From: Malus domestica
Lineage: Eukaryota; Streptophyta; Magnoliopsida; Rosales; Rosaceae
Assembly: GCF_042453785.1 (NCBI RefSeq)
Contig: NC_091666.1
Location: 29,151,001-29,215,000, forward strand
Direction: 5' to 3'
Length of the DNA stretch: 64,000 nucleotides
Part shown: positions 43,868 through 56,289 of the stretch, one piece after another
How the letters are laid out: each line of letters starts with the position of its first letter
Position numbering within the stretch: position 1 is the stretch's first letter
Notes under the pieces: generated by a model
Seen by the model: only the letters and a program-made list of their open reading frames with translations
Database searches by the model: none
What the model was told of the DNA's origin: nothing
Made by a program: the position numbers and the translations under genes

Positions 43868-44120
43868 TCAATTATTAGCAGTGCACTTGACTTTTAAGCA
43901 GTTAATCCTCCCCCCTCGCTCCACCAGGCAGTTTTTCCCATAAGTAGATTCAGCCGTGTGTAAATCCACCCCGCTCGCTCCACCAGGCAATTTCCAATGG
44001 AACTTGTGCACGTTACTTGTTAAGGCAATCTCATTAACAACTATGGCGAACTGAATTTCCGGGCAGACCCTCCTACCAGCTCCGAGAATCAACTGAAAGT
44101 CATTCCCTTTATAATCTATC
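43868..44120 (-). pseudogene. C-terminal P450 exon fragment, cut by the copia element
   Basis: The minus strand reads [11 protein letters not shown], then GAGRRVCPEIQFAIVVNEIA and VHKFHWKLPGGASG, a diverged version of exon 2 of the CYP71A-like gene at 40298. The haem loop has lost the PF before GAGRR, and the Gly after Cys-Pro is Glu. The fragment starts exactly where the copia 5' LTR begins (44121), so the upstream part of this exon should lie to the right of the copia element, beyond the window. Confidence 0.85.
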
Positions 44121-44639
44121 TGTTGGTATATGGTCCAGCCCATGATCAATGTTATAGATTATTCTAGTAAGCAAATAAGGTGGTTGGAGCATACTAGACA
44201 ATTCTAGCATGTTATTAAGTTGATGGAAGAAGCTAGAGAGTACTAGCTTCCTTGGTTGCAAACACTACTAGGAAACCAGTTATTAGTGGCGTTTGGAAAA
44301 CCGACAACAAACATATATTATTGTCGGATTTTAAGCAAAATTCGACAGAAAATAGATGCAGTGGCGGATATAATAAGCGACAGAATTGCCTGCGTCAGGA
44401 AATTAATTTTCCGACAGAAAACACTCTAAAACTGACAGAAATGGTGTCGGATATAATCGACAGAAAATCATTAAGCCATCCGACAGAAATTAATTAAAAA
44501 TGAATAAATAAAACTATTTCCTGTCGGCTAAAACCGACAGGACTTATATTAATAAAAAAAGGTCGTACCCAGTGCACAAGGCTCCCGCTTTACGCAGGGT
44601 CTGGGAGAGGTGAATGTCGCCCAACCTCGCCTCATTCAC

Positions 44640-44765
44640 CATCCAACCTCGCCAGAGCTCGATCTCACCGGTGACTATTAGGGCCTTTAAAGTCTTAGGC
44701 AATGGAGCAATAATGGGCACCGTTTTCTTAGTCCACGACCCGTCATACGACTCCTCCGCCCATCC
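44640..44765 (+). pseudogene. Captured AGC-type protein kinase fragment
   Basis: The frame reads VTIRAFKVLGNGAIMGTVFL followed by VHDPSYDSSA. It resembles the glycine-rich loop of plant AGC kinases (LRALKVLGKGAMGTVFLVHD type), with one inserted residue in the loop and Lys changed to Asn. The catalytic core is absent. A GTACCCAGTGCACAAGGCTC block (44565-44610) upstream is a sequence I remember as common in plant DNA but cannot name. Confidence 0.7.
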
Positions 44766-45910
44766 CCACCGTATGTCACCATTGTCGGCCTCCCTTCATC
44801 ACTTCATCCAACCCTGGTTCAAAGTCAGGTGTGGATTAAAGTTCTACAACGAAAAAGATCCATTGTTTGGTATACCATTATTCAGTGGCGTGAGTTGAGG
44901 AAGTTTTGTATCTATACCATTGTTTGGTTGCTTTCCAGCAGACGCCTTTTCTGAAATAGTTTTAAGCTGCACAAAATAAATTATATGTACTTTCAGATCT
45001 TGTAAATTGAATATTGTGGTTTTTTTAATCATTTGAAGAAATGCAAGGTAGATGCATGATAAGTTTCCAATTTAGTGACTAGAAGGCCTACAAAGAATTG
45101 GGAGTGAGAAAATAAGACTGTCATTAGCTGTATTTAAGGTAAGTTTATGTTTAAAACTTTAAAATCATGTGAAGCAACTCTCGTTGTTATGTATCAGGAA
45201 AGCATTTCAGAAAAGTTAAATAAAGGATGGATGGAGGGGGAGTTACAAGATCCATATAGAAAGATTAATTATCTTGGGAAAATTCATCGACCAGAAAAAG
45301 ATCCAAGGATTATGAGTGTGCACAAACAAGGTAGAATTGTTGTCGTACAGATAATAAGAAGGGCCAGATATGAATAATATCGAATGATAAGGCAGCAAGT
45401 ACAATGTCTACAAGTTCCATGCCATAGAGAAGTGTGTGACAACTGTAAAACAAGGAACAAAAATGAAAATGAAGTCGTAAAAAACAGACATGAACTTCCT
45501 TCAAAAGCAAAATGGAAAGTCTGAGAATGAAAATCGACAGCATTTTTATAAACATAACCCCTTAATTTTTAGGAGAAGCAAGACATTTACCCTTAACGCC
45601 AAAGCTTTTATAACAGGATGACAGAAGATAAATGATCTTTTGACAGAGAGTTAAGTGCTGTATAATTACTTTAGTCTAAAAAAGCATTGCAATTGGCACT
45701 GTTCTTTACTGTTCATTGTTTTTGGACCCCAATTTCACTCTATTTACGGACTTGCCATTCATCTTAGCATTTCGCCTGGGCTTTTTTTTCCAGGTTTAGT
45801 TGGATAGGCTTTTGGGGGTTTGGGCTGTGACTTGGTTGGTGCCTTTCGTTTGTGGTTGGATTTTTCGGATGGATGGCCGACACGGGCAGGCCTAGCCTGC
45901 AACAAAGCCA

Positions 45911-46095
45911 GTGAGAAGGGAGAGGGAGGTGTCGTGTGATGCGAGAGAGAAGGCAAGGCAGGTGACCTTCTCAAAGAGGAGAAGCGGGGATTTGAAGAAA
46001 GCTGGAGAGATGTCGATTCTGTGTGAATCTGAAGCTGTTGTTATCATCTTTTCTCAAACTGGCAAGCTCCTTGATTTCTCAAGCTCCAGGTACCA
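45911..46095 (+). pseudogene. Captured MADS-box exon
   Basis: The frame reads [20 protein letters not shown], then [26 protein letters not shown] and a GT donor-like AGGTACC. This is most of a MADS DNA-binding domain of MIKC type; the first residues are diverged ([12 protein letters not shown] in place of the usual basic start). The next exons (I and K domains) are not evident downstream. Several normally fixed residues are changed (RRSGDLKK for RRxGLFKK), so it is probably neutral. Confidence 0.85.
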
Positions 46096-46261
46096 ACCCT
46101 GTACAACATCCCACCGCCTTATAAATTCTTTCGAATTTTCCAATTTGTTTTTGCAAGTTTTCAATCCAGTGTTGGACTTTGAGAAATAAGTTTTGGAATT
46201 GCTTTTTAGGTATGGATTTTATGGGAGGCGTCTAGAAAGTTCCAACTTTTATCTTCATGTT

Positions 46262-46494
46262 TAAGAGTCAGAAAGCACGGGATGCTAAGGATCGACTTGA
46301 ACCGGTTGCCTCGCAGGCTCAAAAGGTCACATATACTATATGCTGATACGTTTCCTGCAATCTTTGGTCTATGAGACTATGAGTATGGTGTCATTTTGCA
46401 ATTGGCTTCTTTGTTTTTGATTGCAGATGAACAACATTGTTACTGAACAATGGATTCAAATTCAGCGACTTGAGCAGGCTTTTCATAGTACTCA
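46262..46494 (+). pseudogene. Two exon-like pieces of a coiled-coil protein
   Basis: Block 1 (about 46268-46326) reads QKARDAKDRLEPVASQAQK and ends at a GT. Block 2 (46427-46494) follows an AG acceptor and reads MNNIVTEQWIQIQRLEQAFH before a GTAAGC donor. Both have heptad character. I do not recognise the gene. They may be consecutive exons of one captured gene. Confidence 0.5.
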
Positions 46495-48102
46495 AGTAAG
46501 CATTTGTACTTGAGACTGGCTTCTCATTCTGTGTGCAAGTTTTATCGAAATGAGCTTTATTAATTGGTTTAACTCGGTTAGGACTATGAGGTTTCAAAGG
46601 CAAGTGAGCTCTAGAAGATGCACATTCTTGAAGGTAATAGTTTAGAAAAGTCTGTATGTGTGAGTCGGTGAGGCTTCATTTAACCAATTAGAAACCACTT
46701 TCCTGTATAATTAGAGTTATAGAATGCAGTGAAATATATATATTTTTTTTTCAGTGTAATTAGTCTTTTTTAACTTTTATTCTGTTTGTGCAACATCCTT
46801 AGGCCGTTGTGAAGTGTATAATTAGAGTCAATAGAATGCAATGAAATATAATGTTTTTTTCACTCTCTTTAGATTTTTTCTTTTACTTTATTCTCTTTGT
46901 GCAAGATCCTAGGCCGTTGTGAAGTCGTCGTTCTCAACCAATTTTCTATGGATATATCTAAGATTAAGTTCGATGTATATAAGCATTGAAGTGGTGACCT
47001 TTTATTCACAAATTGTGTGCACTCTGACCTGATTTATCTAAAGAATTATCCGATTGGGGTATGGTTTTTAGCACACCCACACCCCACCCAAAAATAAAAT
47101 AAAATGGTGAGGTGGTGTTGCTGTCATTTTTACCATTGTCAATCATTATAATTTTAGCTAATAAGACAATATTATGTTCATTCTTCTATATTCGAGTTCA
47201 AATCGTTCTATTTTCAGTTTTGTAAGAGATTATCTTTTACCAATTGTCAAGGTGCTTCCAACCATAAATTGATATATTACTTACCTTTATTTTTTCTCTT
47301 AATTTATCAGGAATTTATTTGCGCATGTGTAGTGTAGACAATTTTAACCCATGAGTATTTAACTTTAATTGGAAATGATCTTTGTATGAAATTATCTTGC
47401 TCACTGTTTGGATTCCGAGAAAATTTAGGGGATGTCCAGTAATATTCACATCCTGAAAACTCAGTGAATGACGAATTTGGAATTGAGAATTGGGGTGGGG
47501 AGAGTAAAAAAAAAAAGAATGTGGTGGGTGTCTGTTTCGGGGTAGACAGACAGGCGGTGGAGGAGCTAGGGTTAGAAAAAGGGAAGAAAGAGATAGAAAG
47601 AGAGTTGGAGAATTTAGGGTAATACGATGAGGAGTGAGAAAGAAGAGAGAGAAAGGAGGGTGGTGGAGAGAGAGGTAAAGGAGAAGAGAGGAGAGAAGGG
47701 AACTGGCTTGGCTGCCTAATAATCTTCGTGTTTACCATTTTGCTAATTCCATGACCCAAAAGCCCAAGTTTTTTTTTCCCCCCGAAATTCCCCGCTGCCT
47801 GTGCCCTTTTTATTAAATTATCTCTTAGATTACTGGCATAAAAGAGTTATAATATTAGTTAGTTGTCAGTTGCAGTTTGGCCCATTTTTCTATAGCGTGT
47901 TTGCCCTTTTTATTCAAATATAATTATCTGATTACATGTACTCCTGACATGTTTTAGTAATATCCTACAAGATGATGCCCATATCTTTTGCAGGGAGTCC
48001 CAAGTGAGTTGAGCTTAATTAAATTGTACCTACTGTTTACAACTTTACATTTTTTTTTGTTTCGTTCTTAAGACTTTTGGTTTTTTGTGCTTCTGTTGTC
48101 AG
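46495..48102. other. CACTA interior, no gene recognised
   Basis: This is AT-rich DNA. The minus-strand open frame 47307-47759 is a low-complexity Ser/Pro/Phe stretch read from a GA-rich region, and I do not support it as a gene. Confidence 0.5.
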
Positions 48103-48189
48103 GTGAAAGATGAAGTAAAGGGTGTCTTACATTTCATCCAGTATACTTATAATATTTTTGGCTTCTCTTTCGACCTGAAGCTATCAACA
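48103..48189 (+). pseudogene. Captured threonyl-tRNA synthetase exon
   Basis: A complete 29-codon exon lies between a pyrimidine-rich tract ending TTGTCAG and a GTAAGA donor. It reads VKDEVKGVLHFIQYTYNIFG then FSFDLKLST. The catalytic-domain block of ThrRS (KDEVxGVLxFIxYxYxIFGF and ELKLST) matches closely. Intron flanks are kept, so the capture was at the DNA level. No further ThrRS exon was recognised. Confidence 0.88.
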
Positions 48190-51100
48190 GTAAGATTCTT
48201 ATTACCTGTGCTTAAAGCTTCAGACCTCTTGCCTTCATCTTAACTTGCAAAAGTCATATGATGGTTTTATAATATATTAGATGATACATAATACTGTTAT
48301 GATTATTTGGTATATTCTAATATAGCAGTAAGTATACCGTGCTGAATTTCTAATAAAACAAAGCTAATCTTAATCTTATTTGGTGTATGGATAGCAGGGA
48401 TAACTAAGTATTGTCATTGGGGAGACTAATGGTGCACTATCTTTCGATGGGTTTGTTTTTTTATACTAATTGCCTGCTTATCGTCGTGGACATAGGCGTT
48501 TAATCTTAGGACTTTCCGCATATCGTAGCCGACATTATTTTTCCATTCTAACATTAACTAACGTTACCACTATGTATCTATTATGAAAAGATCAAATCAA
48601 CATGCTAAGTGGATCAGCCATTTCAATTGAATAATATTTAAATACTTGCAACTTTGTTTTATATTGGGTTTGGTTTCAGCAGACGGTGGTTTTTCTTATT
48701 TTGAGGCTTTTGTTTCCAGGCTGCCCTGTGTACTCAAGGTGAGCAATTTCAATTTATAGGGTTATTGAATTGAGATTTTTAGTTTTTCATTATATTGGAG
48801 TTGAGTTTGGTATTTTGTTTAGGTTTTATTATATTAATTATCATAAGCTTCTTTGAGATTACAAGATTTTCTTGGACACATTACTGCAATACAGGAGTTA
48901 GAACAAAAAGTGGCTGATTAGAAGGCTTGAAAACAAGTGTGAAATTACATTCAAAATATTAGCATGTTAACAAATCATCTTCAAAAGTTGTAAATACAAT
49001 ATTTCTTACTAATTTTTTTTGTTTATATATTCTACGTGTTTATACAGAATTAAAAAATGGTTATAATTGGAATATTACGCTTAATCTTCTTTTGGTATGT
49101 GTTTGATTTTCTTTTGTTGGCTGTGTTTTGTGGCTCATCAGAAACAGTTAGCAAGTGAAACCTATAACCAAAGGCTTATTTATTTTTTCCAAATGGTTTT
49201 AATCTATTGTAGGTAAACGGGAGCTACTATGCTGTTTATGCAGTAAGGTTCACCATCAGCTGTAGATACGAGCAGCATGGCAAAGTTAAAGTATGCGTAA
49301 ATGGCAAGAGTTTTTGCCTCAACTGGAAATTGTAGCGTGTGTAACTATACTGGGACATGTAATGAGCAGAAATGTTTAAGTAGCTGTGGGGAGGTAATAA
49401 ACATGTTTACTTTTGGCCTATGCTTACTCTAGGGTAATTGACAAACTGGTTAATTACACACGAAGCTAAAAACTTTTGGCCAACAAACTGATTCTCATGC
49501 CCTGCCACATGCTTAAACACATCAAAGTAATTGAGAGCTAATTGTACAATTTTTATGATTTAGGGCTTGCATTCATTAAAATGGAAACACATTCTAAATT
49601 AGGATTCATAACATTGTCTTACAAAAATTCCAAATGGAAAGCAGTCCATACCTTCATTAGAAGGGAAACTGAAAGTATATAAATTATGAAGTGCATAAAC
49701 CTCAGTTTTAAATATGACAACATGATAATGCATTTCAGTGCATATAAATGTAGTTCCACAAATTAGGCTCCATCTGAATGCAATTGGTTTCTCAGCTAGA
49801 TTGCCATGGATGAAGTATGATGTTTTATTAACCGCATCTAATGATCTTACTTATGGATTGCAGGAAGAAGTTATCAAGTTAAAAGAACAATTTAGCCATT
49901 TGAAAAGTTTGGTAAGCTCTTGCCTTGGTTTATGTTCAAGCTTGAGCTTCTTAGTTGGCCGTCAATCGCTATATTTTCATTCATTTATTTGGGATGTGGT
50001 GGCACTGTTGATGCCATTGCTATGAATCCCAGGATTTTACATCTCAGATTTCACTTTTGACAGTTTCAAATTGGTGCTTTACTTAACTTTTTTTTCCCCT
50101 TAATTTTGTAAAGTTTAGGCCTTTTCTTAAAATTTAAATAAAAGAAATATCTTTCTGGTATTGGTTAGTTTTGATCTTGATATTATTTGGGTTTTGTGTT
50201 AGTGGGGATGACGGTCTCGCGCAATGTTAGCCGTTCGTGGCTCACCGGAAAACCCCCTGATTGGGCTTTATTAGGAGGGAACTCATAATGTAGTAGATAT
50301 TCCTCAATGCAAAGGTCCCAATCCTAATGACTTTATATTTGATATTTAATCCTTGAATTAGTGTTAAATTCTATATTCTTTTTGTTTAATTTGTGCGTGT
50401 TTTTTTTTTTTTTTTCTGTTTTCCAAGTATAAATGCTGCCATGGAGCTGCTTAAACAAGGTCTCTTTTCGGTTATTAAAACTCAATGTTACCTGCTTTCA
50501 CTTCCAGTTTTTGAGTCTTCTATTTGTTTGTTTGCTGCAATTATTCAACTTATGCTGCTATAATATTTGTTTCCTTCTGTTTTGTCCTCTGCATTAACTA
50601 CCATTTGGATCATGTGAATGACAACTTTCATGTATATTTCGAATAATGAGCAGTTTATTGCTGTTAATCTTTTGATCACTGTATATGTTGCTAATTTACC
50701 TTCTCAAACAACGTACATGTAAACATTGATATATAAAACTTATTTATATGTTAGTAGTATGGTTTCTTTACTTTTTGAGTTTGGTTGAACAACAGCATTG
50801 TCTACTTTCTAGAGTTCATCCTCTTTATTTTAGCCCAGGCCGACTCACTCCACTCTGTTTGAAGCTCACAACTTTTTCGAACAAATTGCTCAAAAATTCC
50901 TGCTCTCAAACATCTTAGATCCCTCACTCACCCTTCTGGCATCGACGCCCCAAAGGTATATTTCTCTCATTGCTTTCAAAATTCTGTATATATATATAGC
51001 TGACATGTATTAAGACATTCACATATGGTAGAACTAAAGGGACGGTAGAATGCTCGAATAATGGAATAGAGTTGAGATTATGATGAGAAAGGACAGTAAA

Positions 51101-52890
51101 TAGCTATCACTATGTGAGTGTCTTATTTTCTTTCACTATGTAATAGCTATCACTAACTTTTGTTTTTACTGTCATATTGTATTTCCCATGTTGAGAGATA
51201 GAACTAAAAGGACAGTAAAATGCTCGAATAATGGAACAGAGTTGAGATTATGTCTGAGGTGTGTGGTAATCTTTCTACTTTAGCAAAGCCAAATTGCAAT
51301 TTGTTTTGGAACAAAGAAAGATGCTCTGTTAATCTAGGGATATAGCACCCCTTTGGTTTTTGGAAAGGATTTGGTGCATTATTGAATAAGAGCTTTTTTC
51401 TTTAGAATTATTGAATCAGTGCTTATGTATGATGTTTGCAGATGTTACAGTAACAACTGCAAATACAAGTTCAGAGGAAGATCATATTCCTTTTGTGGTG
51501 CAACTGGAGTTTGTTATCGTATGCGGTGCTTTTCGTTGTATGGCCATATGAAGCTGCAGATGCAAATATTTCTTAAGGTGGTCTTCTTCACTATGAATAG
51601 ATTCATACATGCATACTTATTCACGCTTGCATACAGACTTTGGGGTTGCTAAGATTTTCCTTTCGGTTTCATAGGTACATGACGATCCTTCTAACGCTCC
51701 AGTTTGATGGTCCAACTCAATGGGTGAGTAATGCCGTTTATTTTCGTGCGTGTGTTTTCTGGAAGTTCATTCCTGTTTTGGGATGTTTGAATATATAGGC
51801 ATTGTTTAAATTACAATATTTTATTAAGTTAAACTGTTTAAATTACTTCTTATTTATAATTTTAGCCCTTGCGCCACTTGGGGGGACTGCTGGTAGAGAT
51901 CATAGCAATTGATGTAAGTCCCTTACTTCTGTAATATGGTACTTGGAGTGACTGCTGGTAGAGCTCATAACAATTGTTGTAAGTCCCTTACTTCCGTTAT
52001 ACGGACACTTACATTTATGATCATTTTTGTGTTAAGACGATACAATTATAACTTATAACCGTCTTACATAGATCAACGCATATGTATATCGAATTTACCT
52101 GCATTACTTGAATAATTTGCTTTTCGATTCGCGAAGGGAATTAATAAAAAACCAATATCTGTGTAAAAGTTTAGTTTCCAACTTTCTAGCAGTGAAAATG
52201 TTGCCCTTTCTGCAGACTACACCCTTTCACACACTCACTTTGATATGGTTAAACATATATATTCAAGATTTTGATCTCTGTGTGATTTGGCAATACTTTT
52301 CACTTAATATTCCTCTCTCTCTCTCTCTCTCTCATGAAGGCACTCATTGCACTAAAAAAAGGTTCTCGGTTAATCAAGTATAGCCTGAAAGGGAAGCCAA
52401 AACTTCGTCCATTCAGAATTTCTACTGTGAGTAATTTCCTTAAGAGAAGAATAAGTTTGAATCACTTTTTTGGAAATTGTGTTTATTATAGTTCTTTGAA
52501 TGAAAATACTAATTTGTACAAATTACAAGGTATGTTACCACTCTCCTTAATCTACATATATGCAATGTGCAAAATTACATCTATTCTCAAGAATGAACCT
52601 GTTTTTGTTCCATCCTTCTGTTAAGGATTATAATTTCTATAGAATTTATAAGTTTTCTCTCTTTCGCGTTACTTTTATGTTTCGAATTAGTTGGATTTAG
52701 CATTCCTCACAAGCTTTGACAATTGTTTACTTTCTAAGTTTTGTTCCATGCATAGTTGATTTTCTTTAATAATTGTTGAATCGCTTCTATATTTGCTTGG
52801 TACTTAGGATCTAAACCATTTTTTGCATCTTAGGTAAAATCGTTTTAGTTCTGAATTTCTCTTCTTTGATTGATTTTGGTGTGTTTGCAG
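48190..52890. other. CACTA interior with a few unassigned exon-like stretches
   Basis: Candidate exon-like pieces have splice-like borders but no family I can name: 49203-49335 (VNGSYYAVYAVRFTISCRYE), 49861-49912 (EEVIKLKEQFSHLKSL), 50832-50957 (STLFEAHNFFEQIAQKFLLS) and 51442-51535 (DVTVTTANTSSEEDHIPFVV). A (CT)n run lies at 52311-52333. The remainder is AT-rich with no feature seen. Confidence 0.35.
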
Positions 52891-53467
52891 CACTCAATGT
52901 CAGATTTTGAGATCAACGAATCAGCTCACTGCTGCGGTCGAAGTTGGGGAAGGTGATGTGATGTTAGAAATTAGGCTGCGAACAGGTTCTTTGACCAATG
53001 TTCTTATTAATGCTGGTGCATTTGTGCTCGCAATCAAAAAGGTTGTTTGAATGTCTGTGTTTCTGTGTTTCTTCTTTGAATGCAATTACAACTCTGAGTT
53101 TGTATTTGTTGCAAATTTGTGGAATTAAGTTGGTATTGCACTGATTATGTGTAGTGTTATATGGGCTTTAGGATCCACACATGGCTACTCATGTGAGTGA
53201 GAGATTTGCGGAGACTGACCGGTTCAAGGTAAAGCCATATTTTTATCATATCTCTATATGTCCTATGCTACTAAAAAATGAGCTCTTCTCTGGCATTCTG
53301 GACAATTGGAAATTAAGTTTTATGCTTTTATGTTTTTATTGCTGATGCCATTGTGATCACTTTAGTAAGTTTTGTCACTTAAATCTGTAGGTTTTGAAAG
53401 AGGACTTTGTCAAATGTCGCATTCACTCATATGTGGTGTCGTTGTTGGCATGTGCAGAGCCATCGGT
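52891..53467 (+). pseudogene. Captured rRNA dimethyladenosine transferase (KsgA/PFC1-like) exons
   Basis: Three exons with GT-AG introns are seen: 52891-53041 (LTAAVEVGEGDVMLEIRLRT, then GSLTNVLINAGAFVLAIKK), 53172-53228 (DPHMATHVSERFAETDRFK) and 53391 to about 53467 (VLKEDFVKCRIHSYVVSLL). This is the SAM-binding start of plastid-type KsgA/Dim1 rRNA adenine methyltransferases; the usual EIGPGTGSLT has become EIRLRTGSLT and the IEKD motif is IKKD. The N-terminus, the catalytic NIPF motif and the rest are missing. Frame slips at the start of exon 1. Retained introns indicate DNA-level capture. Confidence 0.9.
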
Positions 53468-55433
53468 CTCACCGCTACGATCTTCCACGATTCCATTTTT
53501 CCTTTCTTTTAATTTATTTTTAAATTTTAAAAGTTTTTGTTGATGGTTTGTTTGTGGAAATGGATGAAATCAGGTGTTGGATTAAACTGTACCTTCCTCA
53601 ACACACAAAAAAAAAAAAAAAAGGATTGATCCATGGAGACTGCAATTTGTGGGAGAATCCCTCTCCCCCAACCATGTCTTCAACCCCAAACCAGATTCTC
53701 TCCATTTTTCTCAATTCTTTCCCTCTTTTCAGATTTTGGGTTTCCCTCAAAATCTTTGATTTCTTCATCAATTGTAAGATTAGGAGTAGATTTTCTTAGC
53801 TTCTTTAATTCAAAGCTTGGAATTTTTTTTTTATTTTAGGATTTTTTTTTTTATCAAACTTTGTGAAATTTAATGTATAATTGGCCTAGAAAATTGATTC
53901 TTTCTAATGGCTTTCCTTTTTCTTTTTTTTTTTTTGGTAAATGGAAGTGTTCTGTACTTATTTTGCAGAACATGAACTGCCAAGGGTCAACACTTGAGAA
54001 GGTGATTTGGGTGGAGATCGTAAAGATGGACATTTGTAAGCCTTATCAATCTTCAATTTTTATTTTTCTCGCTTTTATTAAACATGAACTTATTTTTCAC
54101 TGTGATCTGTTTTGTTAAAGGTAATGATAAAGATTAATCAATTTTGTTTGTTTGGGGGGTTTATGATCAGAACCTTGATGAGACCTTTAGTGTGAAAGGC
54201 TTTTGGTTTCATAAGTCACAACAAAATTGAATACCAAATCAATAAAAATCTGGCCATAAATGCACCACTTCTTTACTCCATATTTATGCACATATCTCCC
54301 AATATATATGCACTGATGAGACCATAAGGAGGTTTCCCAATTATTAAACAAACCGAGATAACTTAACAAGTTAAGTCCGATATCAGGCTCAATTGTAGGT
54401 TGCCTTTAATTATTATATCTTTTTAAGAAACATTAGCTTATATGTGCACTAAGTAAACTAAGGTCATCTACTATAAGTGTCCCTATGTCTTTGATCTGTT
54501 TACACTGTGTGTTATTTGTGTCTGATTGGTTTTTCCCCTATATTTCCCTATGTTTTCTATCTCTTTATATGTGCACTAATTAATTTGATCAGTGTGTGTA
54601 TTATTTGTCTAATTGGTGTTGGGTATTTTCCAATTTGGGGTCTTTATTTACTTAGTGTGCAATCCAATGTCTTATCTGGTTAGAGAGAACATAATGTTTG
54701 ACAATAGGATGTCTGATATCTGATCCATTCTGGTTCTGTAGATATGCTGAATAAGTAGACGATTAATTGTAGATGTAATACCCCTTAGCAGGATGTCTGA
54801 TGTCTGATGTAGGATGTCTGATATCGAGTATCTAGAGATTATGTTATCTAGAGATTGTCTTTTGTCAGTAGATGATTAATTGTAGATGTAATACCCCTTA
54901 GTAGAAGGAAATTAAGGTGCATTAACAAGAAAAATCAAGATAATGTGTACACAAGTGGATTAGTTTTTTGGCTGTCAGTTGGTGTCCAACCTGATGCAAG
55001 TCTGAAAGTGGATTGCGTATGTTTATATCTTCCTTTCTCCTAAATACTGAGTTTTATGAGATCACACCATCTTATGTTTATTGTATAATCTTATGCAGTC
55101 AGAAGAATTATCATCTTTTTCCTTTCAGATTTCAACATATTTGGAAATACTTCAAATTTTTTGTAGTGCAGTTTGTAGTTAACATGATTACGCAAGTTCT
55201 GTTTCTTTAGTAAATTTTTATGCAGGAAAGAAAGTCATTTCTCAGTTTGTAGTTAACATGATTACATAAGTTCTGCTTATCTTATCGACCTCATTCACTC
55301 ATTTGTTCCTCTGTTCATTCATAATTGTGTTAAATTTATTCAGGTTAAATGTGTCTTATTCATGCAGTTACGCATGAAACAGTTGTTCCCGCAGCAACGC
55401 GGGCTTATTTTCTAGTTTTCTCTATAATACGGT
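53468..55433. other. CACTA interior, no gene recognised
   Basis: AT-rich DNA with poly-A (53607-53623) and poly-T tracts. A repeated block AGATGTAATACCCCTTAG occurs at 54771-54788 and 54884-54901, and AGTTTGTAGTTAACATGATTA at 55168-55188 and 55242-55262. No coding region is supported. Confidence 0.5.
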
Positions 55434-55745
55434 TTAACTAGTACTTCTGTTGGAGACACCGATGCCATTGATATCGTTCTTGTTCATCTCTTGCAGCTGG
55501 GATGCCGGTTGATTCCACAGCCATGTCTTGATCATTGAAAGCCCAATATTCGAGCTGCTGCTGTTGATATTAATGTTACCGACTGCACCGTCTCCGTTGA
55601 TGACATTTGTGGGATCGGAAATCTCTAACGGAAGCTGCAAAGAAGAGACGGTTCTGGAGAAGATGTTGTCGGTAGTATTAATACTGGCGGTGTTTTTACT
55701 ATTGTATCCATGCGCAGAACTACTGCTACTCTGGATATGCCCTTT
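55434..55745 (-). pseudogene. Captured fragment, possibly of an AP2/ANT-type (BBM/PLT) gene
   Basis: A single minus-strand frame of about 100 codons reads QSSSSSAHGYNSKNTAS, then QLPLEISDPTNVINGDGAVG, then SNIGLSMIKTWLWNQPASQL. The GLSMIKTWLxNQP string is one I remember from BABY BOOM/PLETHORA-type AP2 factors, outside the AP2 DNA-binding domain. The Ser/Asn-rich context fits. No AP2 domain is present. The assignment rests on one motif. Confidence 0.5.
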
Positions 55746-56289
55746 ACAATGTGTGTGGAATTGTTGGTTGGAATGGGTTGCAAGTGTTCGAACAGAACAA
55801 AAAAGAAGAGAGGAGAAGGAGAAGGAAATGAGGACAGGAGAATAGGGGGAAGCATCGGCGCAAGGAAAATGGATGGGTTTTAAAAATTTAGGTTATTTTA
55901 ATTACAACCGACAGAAATATTTTTTAAAAAATAAAAACTGACAGAAAAATTTCATTTCTGTCATTTATAATCGACAGAAGAAAATATGGCGGCAAAATTC
56001 CCTCCGAAAATTTTAAAATTTTCCCTCAAAATTTTAAACTCCCCCCAAAATTTTGTTACAATTTAAAAAAATAAAAAAATAATTGTTTGGTTTAATAAAT
56101 AAATAAATAATATGTATTTAAATAGAATAAGTTTTTAAAAATTAAATAAATAATTTTTTAATTTAATAGATAATTTTTACACTTTTGGTTTAATAGAGAA
56201 TAATGCATGTAAAATATGCGATAAAGAAACAAAAAAAGAATTGTACAATGAAAATGTCATCACACAAACTAAATATTGTCTAATCAATA

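Noticed and set aside
47307..47759. 150-codon minus-strand open frame
   Set aside because: It is Ser/Pro/Phe-rich low complexity from GA-rich DNA inside the CACTA element, without recognisable motifs.
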